Shown: piece after piece, positions 1 to 9,400 of the stretch
Layout of the letters: each line of letters starts with the position of its first letter
Numbering within the stretch: position 1 is the first letter of the stretch
Assembly (NCBI GenBank): GCA_033816765.1
Contig: CM066291.1
Span: 5,704,001 to 5,768,000 of the forward strand
Reading direction: 5' to 3'
Source of the DNA: Nothopassalora personata
Lineage: Eukaryota; Ascomycota; Dothideomycetes; Mycosphaerellales; Mycosphaerellaceae
DNA length: 64,000 nt
Notes under the pieces: generated by a model
The model's database searches: none
What the model saw: the letters and a program-made list of their open reading frames with translations, nothing else
What the model was told of the DNA's origin: nothing
Translations under genes and position numbers: made by a program

Positions 1-80
1 TGCCTCGTAGATAGCTCGATAACAAGCCTATTTCTCGGTGCCTTTATACGCTAGTTGTCGTTAGGTAGACTCTAAAGCAA

Positions 81-314
81 TAGCTACGAGTCTAGCTACG
101 AGTCTAGCTACGAGTCTAGCTACGAGTCTAGCTACGAGTCTAGCTACGAGTCTAGCTACGAGTCTAGCTACGAGTCTAGCTACGAGTCTAGCTACGAGTC
201 TAGCTACGAGTCTAGCTACGAGTCTAGCTACGAGTCTAACTACGAGTCTAGCTACGAGTCTAGCTACGAGTCTAACTACGAGTCTAGCTACGAGTCTAGC
301 TACGAGTCTAGCTA
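81..314. repeat. 12-bp tandem repeat (minisatellite), about 19.5 copies
   Basis: Head-to-tail copies of the 12-mer GCTACGAGTCTA run for about 234 bases. Most copies are identical; at least two (near 237 and 271) carry AAC instead of AGC. The unit length is a multiple of three, so in one frame it would encode a four-residue repeat (Ser-Tyr-Glu-Ser), but no long ORF encloses it. The unit contains no CpA or TpG, in keeping with the RIP-damaged DNA around it. There are no spacers between copies, which excludes a CRISPR array. Confidence 0.95.
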
Positions 315-2329
315 TGTAATTATCGAAGCACTAGTTACTACTATAGACTCGCTTAAGGCACTAGTTGCTACTATAGTCTCGCTTAAGGACTCCTTCTTAA
401 TCTCTCTAATTTAACTCGTAGCTAGACTCGTACGCTCTTCCTTTACCTTCTTAACTGATGCTTCGCTAGCTAACGTACTTACTAGCTTATTGCCTAAACC
501 TTTCCCTATAAACACTAAATTCTACTATCGAGAGGGGGCTCTAAACCCCGTTAGCTACGGAGACGAAGACGAAGAGGATTAAGGGCTGCTAGCTATAAGA
601 TTAATACACTCTAGAGACTCGGCGATTGAAGTTATAGCATGTCGATGCGGTAAGCTACGACTCGCTAGACGCTTCTCGCTCTAGCTTACTACACTCGCTA
701 AGCGAGAAGTAGCCTAACTCGCTATAGTAGCCTAGCGAGTAATGCCCTAATCCGCTAGACGTACTATAGCACTCGCTACTATACTCGCTCGCTAGTCCTT
801 AAGCTTACGCTCGCGTCGGCGGTCTACGTCCTTTATAAGTTCGCTAAGACTAGCTAAGGACTCGTTACTACTCGAGTCCTCTACTACTCCTCGTCTATAT
901 AGATTATTTAAGGCTTCGCGACCTTAGTTAACCTAATACGTAACGTTAACTAGTACTTCTCGCCTATCCTTCGCGTTCTAGACACCCTTAGTGTACGGTA
1001 TTAACATGTCCTCGAGATCTCGCTCTCGTAGGCTTAATTTACTTAGAAGAATAGGTGCATTATCTTTAGTAGCCTTTACGAAGAGGAAGGGCGGTGTAGC
1101 ATAAGGACGTGTAAGCTATAGACCTAGCTTATCCGCGCCTTCTTAAAAGACGAGGTTATAAAGCTAGGTTGTCGTATCTACTACTTTAGCTAAAGACGAC
1201 TCGTAGCGAGTCTATCGTCCGGTAATTTGCTACGCGCTAAGGAGCTTATGCGGCTAATACTCCTATGTCTTAAGGTCCCCCTTACGTTTAATAGTAAACG
1301 GCACCTTATATAGCTTAACGGATATTATTAGGCTAGGTCCCCTAGGCGGTTAAGATAGCTTTTCGGCTTTGCCCTAGACTAACGAGATAGGAACACTTAT
1401 ACTACGAGCCTTAATAACACTAGTCCGTAGGCCCTAAGCAGCGCTCGACAACGGGTCAATTCTAGCATTACTAAGCTAGCGAACATAAGTCTACTTATTA
1501 CGAGCGAGTACCTTATTAGCCCGACTATAGCTACTCGCTACGAGTAATGTATAAAGACCGTATCCAGTAGTGCCGTTCGGTTTCGAAGGGGTCTCGGTAC
1601 TAGGAATCGGCGATAAGGGTAAAGACGGACTCGTTACGGACTCGCTAGGCTCGATAAAGGCTAGGTTAGGTATACTACATTTACTACACCTTAGTAGATA
1701 GCCGTAGACCTCGCTATAAACTAGAGAAGTCTTTACTAACTTGTGCATACAAAGATCGTCCTAAGTTAGAGCTAATATAATGTTAGAAGTAGTAGGAAAA
1801 GACTAGTAGGAAAAAGGACGTAGGACGTAGACTCGTTACTATATAACCTATAATAGCTTACCGGCTTAAGCGAACAAGTCTATTGTTCGTTCCGTTAGCT
1901 CTAATCCGTTAAGGCGAGTAGGCAGTATATACTTAGCGAGTCCCCCTCTACCTCGGAGATATTACGTAGTCTCGTTTCGTAGATACTAATAGGCGTAGAC
2001 ATACAATTTCTTAGGGCCTAGGCTAGGGCCGGCCTCGCTACCGTCTAGTGTTAATAGATAGCTAGCAGCAGTAAGCTTCTTATTAACCTACTCTAGCGTT
2101 AGAGGCGGTAAGTATGTAGTAAGATCTATAAGGTATTAGCTATAGGATCTGTAGACTCGGTTAAGTAGAAGTAGTAGCGAGTCCGTACTTAAGCTATAGC
2201 GAGTCCGCACTTAAGCTACAGCGAGTCCTCCCTTAGCTAAGCTAGGACTCGTAGCTATAGTAGCGCTAGACTCGCTACTATAGACACCCCGGATTAACGT
2301 ACCGTACTAATCGACTCGCTCCTTCTACT

Positions 2330-3060
2330 AGCGAAGCTCCTCGTCCTTAGGGTTAAGTAGATGCCTACATAGTCGTACTCCTTTTAACTCTAGGTAGTTA
2401 TATAGAATATCCGGTATACCGTTTATATACGATTCTAGGTTATAACGACGGATACGATAGCGGTTCCACTCGTTAACGAACAATGATATAATACTTCGAA
2501 GGATTAGAATATAGATAGTAGCGAATGCTATCCTATCTACGGCTAATGCTTCCTTAAAGAGTCCTATTATAATATACTAATTAAAGAGGTCTCTCTAGCA
2601 ATTAAATGTAGCCTTAGTACCCTCGCCCTACTAGTGTTCGATAGTTTAATTGCCCTTGCTTAAGGTGTACTAGAAGGCCTTATCGAACGTAAGTAGATTA
2701 CTAGCGAGTCGCTCTCGGACTCGTAGATAGGCATCGGCTAGTATAGGCGTCTTAACGCCCTAATTAGATCGTACGCGATTTAGTACCCTACTACCGTAAT
2801 GTATTACTCTAACGTATTAAGCAAATATAGAGAACTTCGTCTTCGCTATAGGCCCTATATAGTACTAGATAACCCGCCGAGAGTAGACGTTAATATAAGC
2901 GTAGATCTATATCTTAAAGCGCTCGTATTTTAGAAAGGCATCGATTAACTAGACGTCGTTAGGACCTTCTACTTTTAGCCTCGCATGCCGCGGTGTTATA
3001 GGGTCTCGCATTATAGGATTACGAGAGATAAAAGGGATAGGGTTAATCGCACGAGCGAGT
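2330..3060 (-). pseudogene. RIP-inactivated integrase-core (DDE) transposase relic
   Basis: Read on the minus strand, a long frame broken almost only by TAG gives motifs of the integrase-core proteins found in fungal DNA transposons: YSRRVI, then RSN*GVKTP, then TIEH**GEG, then FVNEWNRYRIRR and later GIPDILYNY. The first two acidic catalytic positions are now Asn: AAC at 2889-2891 (family motif D-A-Y-S-R) and AAT at 2763-2765 (family motif R-S-D). Both changes fit TpG to TpA RIP mutations. The Glu at 2637-2639 remains, followed by two consecutive TAG codons where the family has two Trp. The gene cannot make an active protein. Family assignment rests on remembered motif order, not a search. 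The spacing D-x41-D-x41-E is slightly longer than in retroviral-type integrases. Confidence 0.65.
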
Positions 3061-3477
3061 GTCCTAATACGGTCGCTAATAAAGTTAGCGAGTCTAGTCT
3101 ACGAGTCTATAGACACCGAGTCTATAGATACCGAGTCTATCCTACCGTCCAATAATATAATAACTCTTACGTAGCTCTCTTACTAGCTTACGATAGCCCT
3201 AGTCTTACTAATAGCTACTGCTTATAACTTCCTAAAGGACTCGCTATATCTTAGGCTCTATAGCTAGAGCTTATTCTTTACTAAGACTACGCTTTAATCC
3301 AATACCTCTTCGTAGCTCTTAATACTAGCGAAGGGTAAGGTCGAATCTATCGAGGCGGAGGATAGTATAAGACTCGCTATCGTCGAGGCTATATTTCTAG
3401 AATAGTTCCTCGACTCGCTAGCGTAGCTCGGCCTAGCGAGCCTAATTATAAGCCTAATTATCCTCGCGAGTCCCTCG

Positions 3478-3482
3478 CTACT
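3478..3482. repeat. Target-site duplication, left copy (CTACT)
   Basis: The five bases CTACT immediately precede the first LTR and recur exactly after the second LTR at 5972-5976. Five-base duplications are usual for Ty3-type integrases. Confidence 0.93.
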
Positions 3483-3823
3483 TGTTGCGGTTGGGCCTTG
3501 TCCCTCGTCACGTGGGTGGCCTAGGAAGTGTCGATCCTCGATATGTCTCTAAAGTAGTGTGAACGAGAGTTCACTACAAGGTTGCAACTTAACACAAGAG
3601 TGTTGATTTGAGTTGAGCACGAGGCTCCTATCTACTCGTAAAGAAGCGTCGTCTATATAGTGCCATGTCTTGGCGTAACTGATCAGACTGAGCAGACTGA
3701 TCACTGAGCAGACTGAGCGAACTGATCACTGAGCTGATCAGTCTGAGCGAAGTCGACCTGCTCAGTTTCGGTCCTTCCCGAAGAATGAGTGGCTGTGGGT
3801 TCTTCCTGAACCGAACCGTAACA
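3483..3823 (-). repeat. 3' LTR (341 bp)
   Basis: Downstream LTR in element orientation, identical to 5631-5971. In plus orientation it lies just 60 bp upstream of the antisense ORF at 3884, so the same sequence could also act as that ORF's promoter. That would make the LTR bidirectional, which is an inference from position. Confidence 0.92.
3679..3749. repeat. TGATCA / CTGAGC motif array inside the LTR
   Basis: Within about 70 bases the LTR contains repeated ACTGATCA and GACTGAGC motifs in both orientations; TGATCA is its own reverse complement. The second LTR carries the same array at 5827-5897. Such an array could fold in RNA or bind a regulator. No function can be read directly. Confidence 0.7.
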
Positions 3824-3836
3824 CCATCCCCCTCTT
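3824..3836 (-). other. Polypurine tract of the LTR element
   Basis: On the minus strand the sequence AAGAGGGGGATGG directly abuts the TGTT start of the 3' LTR. It is 12 purines of 13 bases and in the right place to prime plus-strand DNA synthesis, which fixes the element's orientation independently of the Gag gene. Confidence 0.82.
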
Positions 3837-3883
3837 AGTCTAGTTCCGTCCCGGAACTTCTTACATAACCCGCTTGTCACCGT

Positions 3884-4574
3884 ATGTTTCGAGCTGCACC
3901 CGCAATGTCTTCCTCCAAATCGTTTTCTAAAACATCTCTTCGAAGAAAGGCGCTCGCCATCGATATTGAGAGAACCGGTGTTGAAATGGCTCCTTGTCAT
4001 CATTGCCGTGCCGCAAGGGTCCCTGCCCTCGCCGAGCGTCCGAAGTGCATCGTGTCGCCCCGTTCCGGAAAATGCTCAGAGTGTATACGCAAAGGATACT
4101 CCGATTGCGATGTGACACTTTCGGCACACGAGTGGACGAAATTTCGCGATATCCGTGACGGTCTCCAACGTGAGCTCGAGCGTGCGGAGGAGAAGGAGGT
4201 GGAGCTTCTCCATCAGCAAGCCGAGCTGGCCCAGCGTATCATACGCCAAAAGGCCAAGAAGATTTGTCTTCGCAAGCAGCTTCGCCTCGCATCCGGCAAG
4301 GCCGACGATGCCGTGGCGAAGGAGCTTGAAGAGCTTGAGGCTGAGGATCGGGAGGGGGAAGGTGCTGCTGGCGTTGAGACGACATCCTCTGGCAAGGAAT
4401 TCGATCCTTGGCAGATGCCGCCTCAGGATTGGGAACAGCTGTGTGACCCTTCCTTTCCTTGGACCGTCCCTCCGCTGGCCTCCTTGTCGTAAGTTCTTAT
4501 CCAGTAGTCGTGTTTTTGTGTCGCTGTATTGACTTCTGTGTCCTAGGCCATCAAATCAAGAAGCCGCTGTTTGA
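3884..4574 (+). CDS. Antisense zinc-cluster and coiled-coil ORF inside the LTR element
   Basis: Runs opposite to gag and ends tail-to-tail with it. Unspliced, it gives 202 residues (stop at 4492). A good intron, GTAAGT at 4489 to TAG at 4546 (58 nt), would bypass that stop and give 210 residues ending at 4574. Residues 38-75 hold six cysteines spaced C-x2-C-x13-C-x8-C-x2-C-x7-C, resembling a stretched fungal zinc cluster. Residues about 88-150 are rich in Glu, Lys, Arg, Leu and Gln and look like a coiled coil, followed by an acidic tail with FDPWQMP. Met35 is an alternative start just before the first cysteine. I do not recognise a named family. Possible roles are a regulator of the element, an anti-silencing factor or a captured host gene; all are guesses. 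The frame is intact despite RIP around the element. Confidence 0.7.
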
Positions 4575-4601
4575 TGCCTTGCTGTCCTCAGGTTGTTTCT
4601 G

Positions 4602-5591
4602 CTAGGCAGATTTCGAGAAGAAGTTCTCGCATTCCTGGTATGTATTCTCTTCGCGAATCATTGCGTTGAACTCGCGGCTAACCATGTTCTTTTTCTTGCA
4701 GTTCTTTGCAAAGTGGCCTTGCTCGCCACATACGTAGCAGGTGGAACCTTTGCTCTTCAGCCCCCTTCCTGTCCTACGCTCCGTTACGTCCAATTCCATT
4801 GGGTCTCCGTAACTAGGGTCCTGACTTCTGGCCTTGAAGCCCCCTCTTCCGCCCGCGGCGGGTCTCTGGTATCCAGGCTGTACGAATCGGTCGTATCTCA
4901 AATCCTGGAGCCTTTCGTCGATTTCCTTTGCTACCTTAATCATCGCCCCTAGCGTAACGACGCTGGCGTTTCGGGATAGCTCAGCTTTGACATTGTCCTT
5001 TAGTCCGAGGTAGAATTGCGATCGCAGTGCTGCGTCGTTCCATTCCAGGTCGGCGGCATATCCTTGGAACTCTGAGGCGTATAGCGCTACAGAAGTGGTC
5101 TGTCGAAGTTGTCGGATATGTCGGTCGGCGTATACCTCCTCATTTGGTATCCCGTATAGATCATCGAGTTTCGTCTCAAACTCGTCGTAGTCGTGGAAAA
5201 TTTTTCGAGTTTCCGTTTTCGGTGTTTCTCCCTCGCCCTGGTTGTGTAGCCAGTCCTTGAGGTATGGTCGGAATCCTCTAGCTGCTTTTCCTCGTAGGAA
5301 GGATGCGGCGTACAAGACTTTAGAAGCCTCGCCTTGAAACTGGTGTGCGTTGAAGTGAAGGTACAACTGAACCTGCAGTTGAAAAGCCTCCAGTTTGTCC
5401 TTGGTCCCGTCGAACGTCTCCGGCGTAGACACCTTAGGTGCACGGTGGTGGTCCAATGGGTTCAGCATACCCATAGGAGTGTTGTTGTTCTTGCTGCTTC
5501 CTGTAATCGACATTTCGCTCATTCGTTCCGTGATGCCAGTTGACTGTGGCTGTTGTCGTGACGGACTCCGGGTAGCGTCTCTCCCAGACAT
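4602..5591 (-). CDS. gag: Retrotransposon Gag with CCHC zinc knuckle
   Basis: Intact 329-residue structural protein of the LTR element. Residues about 55-230 match the retrotransposon Gag region (motifs ETFDGT, SFLRGKAARGF, YASEFQGYAADL, YLGLKD). PMELDVTERR follows, then one CCHC knuckle (C285, C288, H293, C298) for RNA binding. There is no protease or polymerase region after the stop. The same PMELDVT motif occurs in the RIP-damaged Gag at the right edge of the window, so the two belong to related lineages. The start was chosen as the first ATG after the 5' LTR (40 bp). The product should assemble virus-like particles in the cytoplasm and package RNA, with enzymes supplied in trans. Confidence 0.92.
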   Translation of the reverse strand: MSGRDATRSPSRQQPQSTGITERMSEMSITGSSKNNNTPMGMLNPLDHHRAPKVSTPETFDGTKDKLEAFQLQVQLYLHFNAHQFQGEASKVLYAASFLRGKAARGFRPYLKDWLHNQGEGETPKTETRKIFHDYDEFETKLDDLYGIPNEEVYADRHIRQLRQTTSVALYASEFQGYAADLEWNDAALRSQFYLGLKDNVKAELSRNASVVTLGAMIKVAKEIDERLQDLRYDRFVQPGYQRPAAGGRGGFKARSQDPSYGDPMELDVTERRTGRGLKSKGSTCYVCGEQGHFAKNCKKKNMVSREFNAMIREENTYQECENFFSKSA

Positions 5592-5630
5592 ATAATCGAT
5601 AGCACTCCCCGCGGCTTTTGGTGCTCAAAG

Positions 5631-5971
5631 TGTTGCGGTTGGGCCTTGTCCCTCGTCACGTGGGTGGCCTAGGAAGTGTCGATCCTCGATATGTCTCTAA
5701 AGTAGTGTGAACGAGAGTTCACTACAAGGTTGCAACTTAACACAAGAGTGTTGATTTGAGTTGAGCACGAGGCTCCTATCTACTCGTAAAGAAGCGTCGT
5801 CTATATAGTGCCATGTCTTGGCGTAACTGATCAGACTGAGCAGACTGATCACTGAGCAGACTGAGCGAACTGATCACTGAGCTGATCAGTCTGAGCGAAG
5901 TCGACCTGCTCAGTTTCGGTCCTTCCCGAAGAATGAGTGGCTGTGGGTTCTTCCTGAACCGAACCGTAACA
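5631..5971 (-). repeat. 5' LTR (341 bp)
   Basis: In element orientation (minus strand) this is the upstream LTR, expected to drive gag, whose ATG lies 40 bp downstream at 5591. It is identical to 3483-3823. Inside it, 5827-5897 holds a dense array of short TGATCA and CTGAGC motifs. I do not assign a TATA box or transcription start. Confidence 0.92.
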
Positions 5972-5976
5972 CTACT
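5972..5976. repeat. Target-site duplication, right copy (CTACT)
   Basis: Exact match to 3478-3482. It marks the outer boundary of the LTR element; RIP-type sequence resumes at once beyond it. Confidence 0.93.
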
Positions 5977-6200
5977 CTACGAGTCGCTAGCGGAGGGTCC
6001 GTTCGCTAATTCGAACACCGTAGAGATTGAAGAGGTTGTCTCGAATAGCTGCCTATGTGAATTCAGCGGTAGTCTATAGCTCGATATCGATGCGAAAGGG
6101 CTCTAGATCGATCGCTAGACGTAGCATTGTATAAAGCAATGTAGCGAGTGTGCTGTTAGACAAATAGCGAGTCTATAAGACAAATAGCGAGTCTATAATA
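5977..6200. mobile_element. RIP-degraded repeat, continuation beyond the LTR insertion
   Basis: The CTAG-rich, CpA-poor sequence interrupted at 3482 resumes after the target duplication and fades into ordinary sequence by about 6200. A near-repeat, ACAAATAGCGAGTCTATA, occurs twice around 6161-6198. No coding potential is seen. Confidence 0.7.
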
Positions 6201-6482
6201 ATGAGGATTGAGGATTGCGAATTTTGAATGCGGGTATTTGCCGGTTTTGTAAGCCTAGGCCACTGTCCTTTTTCCGGCATAGCGGCGTTAGACGGAGCTA
6301 TCCGTGAGCGAGCGATGCTGAGAGTTGACTTTCTCCCTGGAGTTGGAGTAGACCTGCAGGTAGGCGCAACGCTGGATGCGGCGAGTAAACAACAATTCCA
6401 TCTCGTCACCGCCCACCCGCAGACCACGACTCGCATCGCATCACATCACGTGGGAGCTGTTGACAATCCATGATCTAGAGAG

Positions 6483-9400
6483 GTGTTGTCGGCAGAGAGG
6501 AACATGTCGAACTCGCAGACGCCGGAGCCTGGCACCGAGCGACGAAACCTACGATCGACGACGCGCAGCACCGCCGCCGCCGCCGCCGCAACAGCGAACC
6601 CTCGGAGACGGCCACGAGACAGTGCAGATGGCACCCACAAGCCGCCCGCGCCCAAACGTCGCAGACACAACAAACCCCCGGTCGACGACGAGACGTTTGA
6701 ACCACCAGCGCAGAAGGATGCACGCGACTCGACCGAGCATCTGCCCGTCCTCGAATCATTCGCATCCCAGGCCACCACAGTCGAGGACGACACCATGACG
6801 AGACTGGTCAACGGGGACATACATTTATCCGCCGAGGGTAGCGTCGGACGAGGCAGCGTGGCGCGCGCGACACCCAGCGAACACAACACGATGACGATAC
6901 GCGGACGGCCGAAGCGAGTGATGCGCGGCGACAACGCAACTGTCCTGGCCCACACGAACTGCTACAGCGCCAAACTGCTGCCAAGCACACCGAAAGAGCT
7001 GCGCAAGGACGGCGTCGAGTATCGCGGCAGCCTGGGCGTCAACAATACCGCGCTGGCTGTGACCCGCGAGCGCGCAATCATCTGGGATTACACCGCACAT
7101 TCCGCGGCCAGCAATCCGCGCGCCTTCGACATGCCCTTTGCATGCCGCCCAAGCGAGGCACTCCCATATGGCGCGCTGGTGTCCAATGCACTCGGCTCGA
7201 CGACAGATCTTGGCCTGCTGCTCATCTCGGCGACAAGTGCTAAGGCCGTCTTCTACGAATCAATCGATCGCGCAACATCGCTGGGCTTGTTTCAGCATCG
7301 GAAAACTGGCGTGGAGGGTAGTATCGGCAGTCTCTTCTCTGGCGAGACTGTCGTTGATCTGGTATCTGCTGATCATGCTGGCTTCGTGGTTGTGCTGAGT
7401 TCTGGCCGGATCGCGCAACTCACATTGCGCGATGCCCAAGGCAAGGCGCGGATATTCAGTCAGTATCTCAAAGCCACAGAGAGCCCATCAGGCAGCTTCT
7501 TCGGCAGCTTCAGCAGCCTCTGGAGTGCCGGTTTCAGGAAAGACCTGACGGCAGTGCACACCAGACAGCTCAACTCACGTGGGCAAATGCAGGCCGTTGC
7601 CCTGACTGAGCAAGTGGAGATCCTCGTCTGGGACATGGATTGGTCGGGACGATCCGATTTCAGGTCAAGCGTAACGTGTAAGGAGGCGCTGGTCAAGGAC
7701 ATTAGGGACCTGCTTATACCGGAATTGGCTGGCAAGGCGGAGACGATCATGGCGCTTGACTTTGCCATCTCGGACAAGCGTACTTCTGGGGCTGGCAGCG
7801 AGGTTGCGACGGCTGGAACGGCACTACCAATGGGCCTTCTGATCCTACTTCGAGCTGGCACACCGGACGATCACATCTACCTCGTTGCCGATGTTGTCCT
7901 GGCTGGGGAGACCTTCGAGGTCAGCCGCATCGTACAGCTGAAGAGCTACAGGCATCGAAGCGATGCGCGATATCAAACGAAGCCGAAGATCATAGTACCA
8001 AAGCCTGGACATACTGGCGTCGTGTCGTTCGAAGATGCTACTGTTCTGTTCGGTCTGCGCGATGCAGTCGTGGACGGCCCAGAAGCACAACTTCACATGT
8101 CATACATGGAGCCTGATCAATACGAAGAGGCCATCATGATGCGCGCGGGTAAAGGCATTGCAATCGAGAGTGCTTGGGATGAAGGCTCGAGAGCGAGTCA
8201 ATCCTCTTGCATAGCTTTTGTGAAGGGTGCAGGCCTCGTCAGGATCACGGGGGCGGACATCTATGCGCTCGACATGGGCTGGAAGCTTTCCGCAATGACA
8301 CATATCGAACAGGCCGTCTTCTTTGGCGCCATGCAACCGGACAACATCATTGACTTCTCACGGCGGCCAGATATACAGTACAGTCTGGAAGAGGTTGAGG
8401 AAGCAGCACTGGCGATCAGCAACCAGATCATCCGCGCGGAGACAAAGTACACCAACGTCATATCGACAGCACCTACATCCATGGAGCAACATCTTGCAGC
8501 CAAGGCACAGGCACTGAAGTCGCTTGTGGCGCACGTGAGACGAAACTATGCAGCGCTTTCCAGAGCCACAATGTGGCGGCTGTTGTGGAACGCTGAGCGA
8601 GTGGCGGCTGCTCAGCAGCTGTGGATCGCTTTCGAGGAGCACGTCACGATGATGAGCGAAAAGGGAAAGCGAAAGGCGACCCTCCTTGACGAGATCTGCG
8701 AGTGGTTCAATAACGAGAGCAACCCGGAAGAGCCGTTCACAAAGCGAAAGGAACTCAAAGATGAGGAAGCTGTGCGGAAGTTCTTCATCGGCGGACTGCA
8801 TCGACTGGAAAAGTTGTTCCATTACACCAAAGTCTTCCTTGACGAGTTGCGCAAGAACGACGACTGGGCACCGGAGCGTGTCCTGAGGGTCGTCATTCAG
8901 ACGAACGATGTATTTCTTCGGGGCCTGCGAGCTGCATTCGAGTTCAGGAGTGACAATGCCGCAGAGTACGGCATCTTGCCAGGATCGATCGACGATGGCG
9001 TTCTGATCGATACTACTGAATATATCGATGTGCCCGAGTTCTGGACATCCACCGAACGGCTAATAAGCATAACGGGACAGGTCACAACCCTGTCACGCAA
9101 CTTTGCGAACGATGCGTATGAAAAGTACGATCAGACGCCAGCAACCATCGAGCAGCTGGTGCGGGAAATAGCCGCGGCGAATCCCAGTCTGGTTGAGTTG
9201 TTGTGCTTGCAGTTCAAGGAGTGCATCAACTGGCGTTCATCGAGGCCATCGCAGAAGGATCACGTTCATGCAGAGAAGCTACAATCGGACTTTGAAAATG
9301 CACGACACGAGCAATTTCGAAAACTTGCTAGTGTTGGCCGTGCAGAAGATGGCATGCGTTTGGCCGAGAAGTACCGCGACATGCATACCTTGACTGACAT

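Larger units (their letters stand above)
1..3482. mobile_element. RIP-degraded repeat block (left edge)
   Basis: The whole stretch shows the signature of repeat-induced point mutation: CpA and TpG are scarce, TpA (often inside CTAG or TAG) is very common, and CpG survives, so GC content stays moderate. Frames are broken mainly by TAG, the expected result of CAG or TGG turning into TAG. Part of it (about 2330-3060, minus strand) still translates to an integrase-core protein. The rest (315-2330 and 3060-3482) gives no recognisable product, and an 85-codon open frame at 1491-1748 on the minus strand is not convincing. The block is interrupted by the LTR element at 3483 and resumes at 5977. It probably derives from one or more transposons. 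RIP acts on duplicated DNA in the sexual cycle of many Pezizomycotina; the identity of the original elements is inferred. Confidence 0.8.
3483..5971 (-). mobile_element. Young non-autonomous (Gag-only) LTR retrotransposon
   Basis: Two 341-bp direct repeats (3483-3823 and 5631-5971), which I find identical base for base, bound a 2489-bp element. Each LTR starts TGTT and ends AACA. A perfect 5-bp target duplication, CTACT, flanks it (3478-3482 and 5972-5976). A polypurine tract touches the 3483-3823 LTR, so the element is transcribed on the minus strand from the 5631-5971 LTR. The 1807-bp interior encodes Gag on the minus strand and a second ORF on the plus strand; there is no protease, reverse transcriptase, RNase H or integrase. 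No TGG-type primer-binding site follows the 5' LTR, so priming is unclear. Identical LTRs, open frames and plentiful CpA show that it inserted recently and has not suffered RIP, although it sits inside heavily RIP-mutated DNA. It must depend on an autonomous Ty3-like partner for replication. Confidence 0.93.

Noticed and set aside
81..314. Regular short repeats that might suggest a CRISPR array
   Set aside because: Units are contiguous with no spacers and the genome is fungal; it is a minisatellite.
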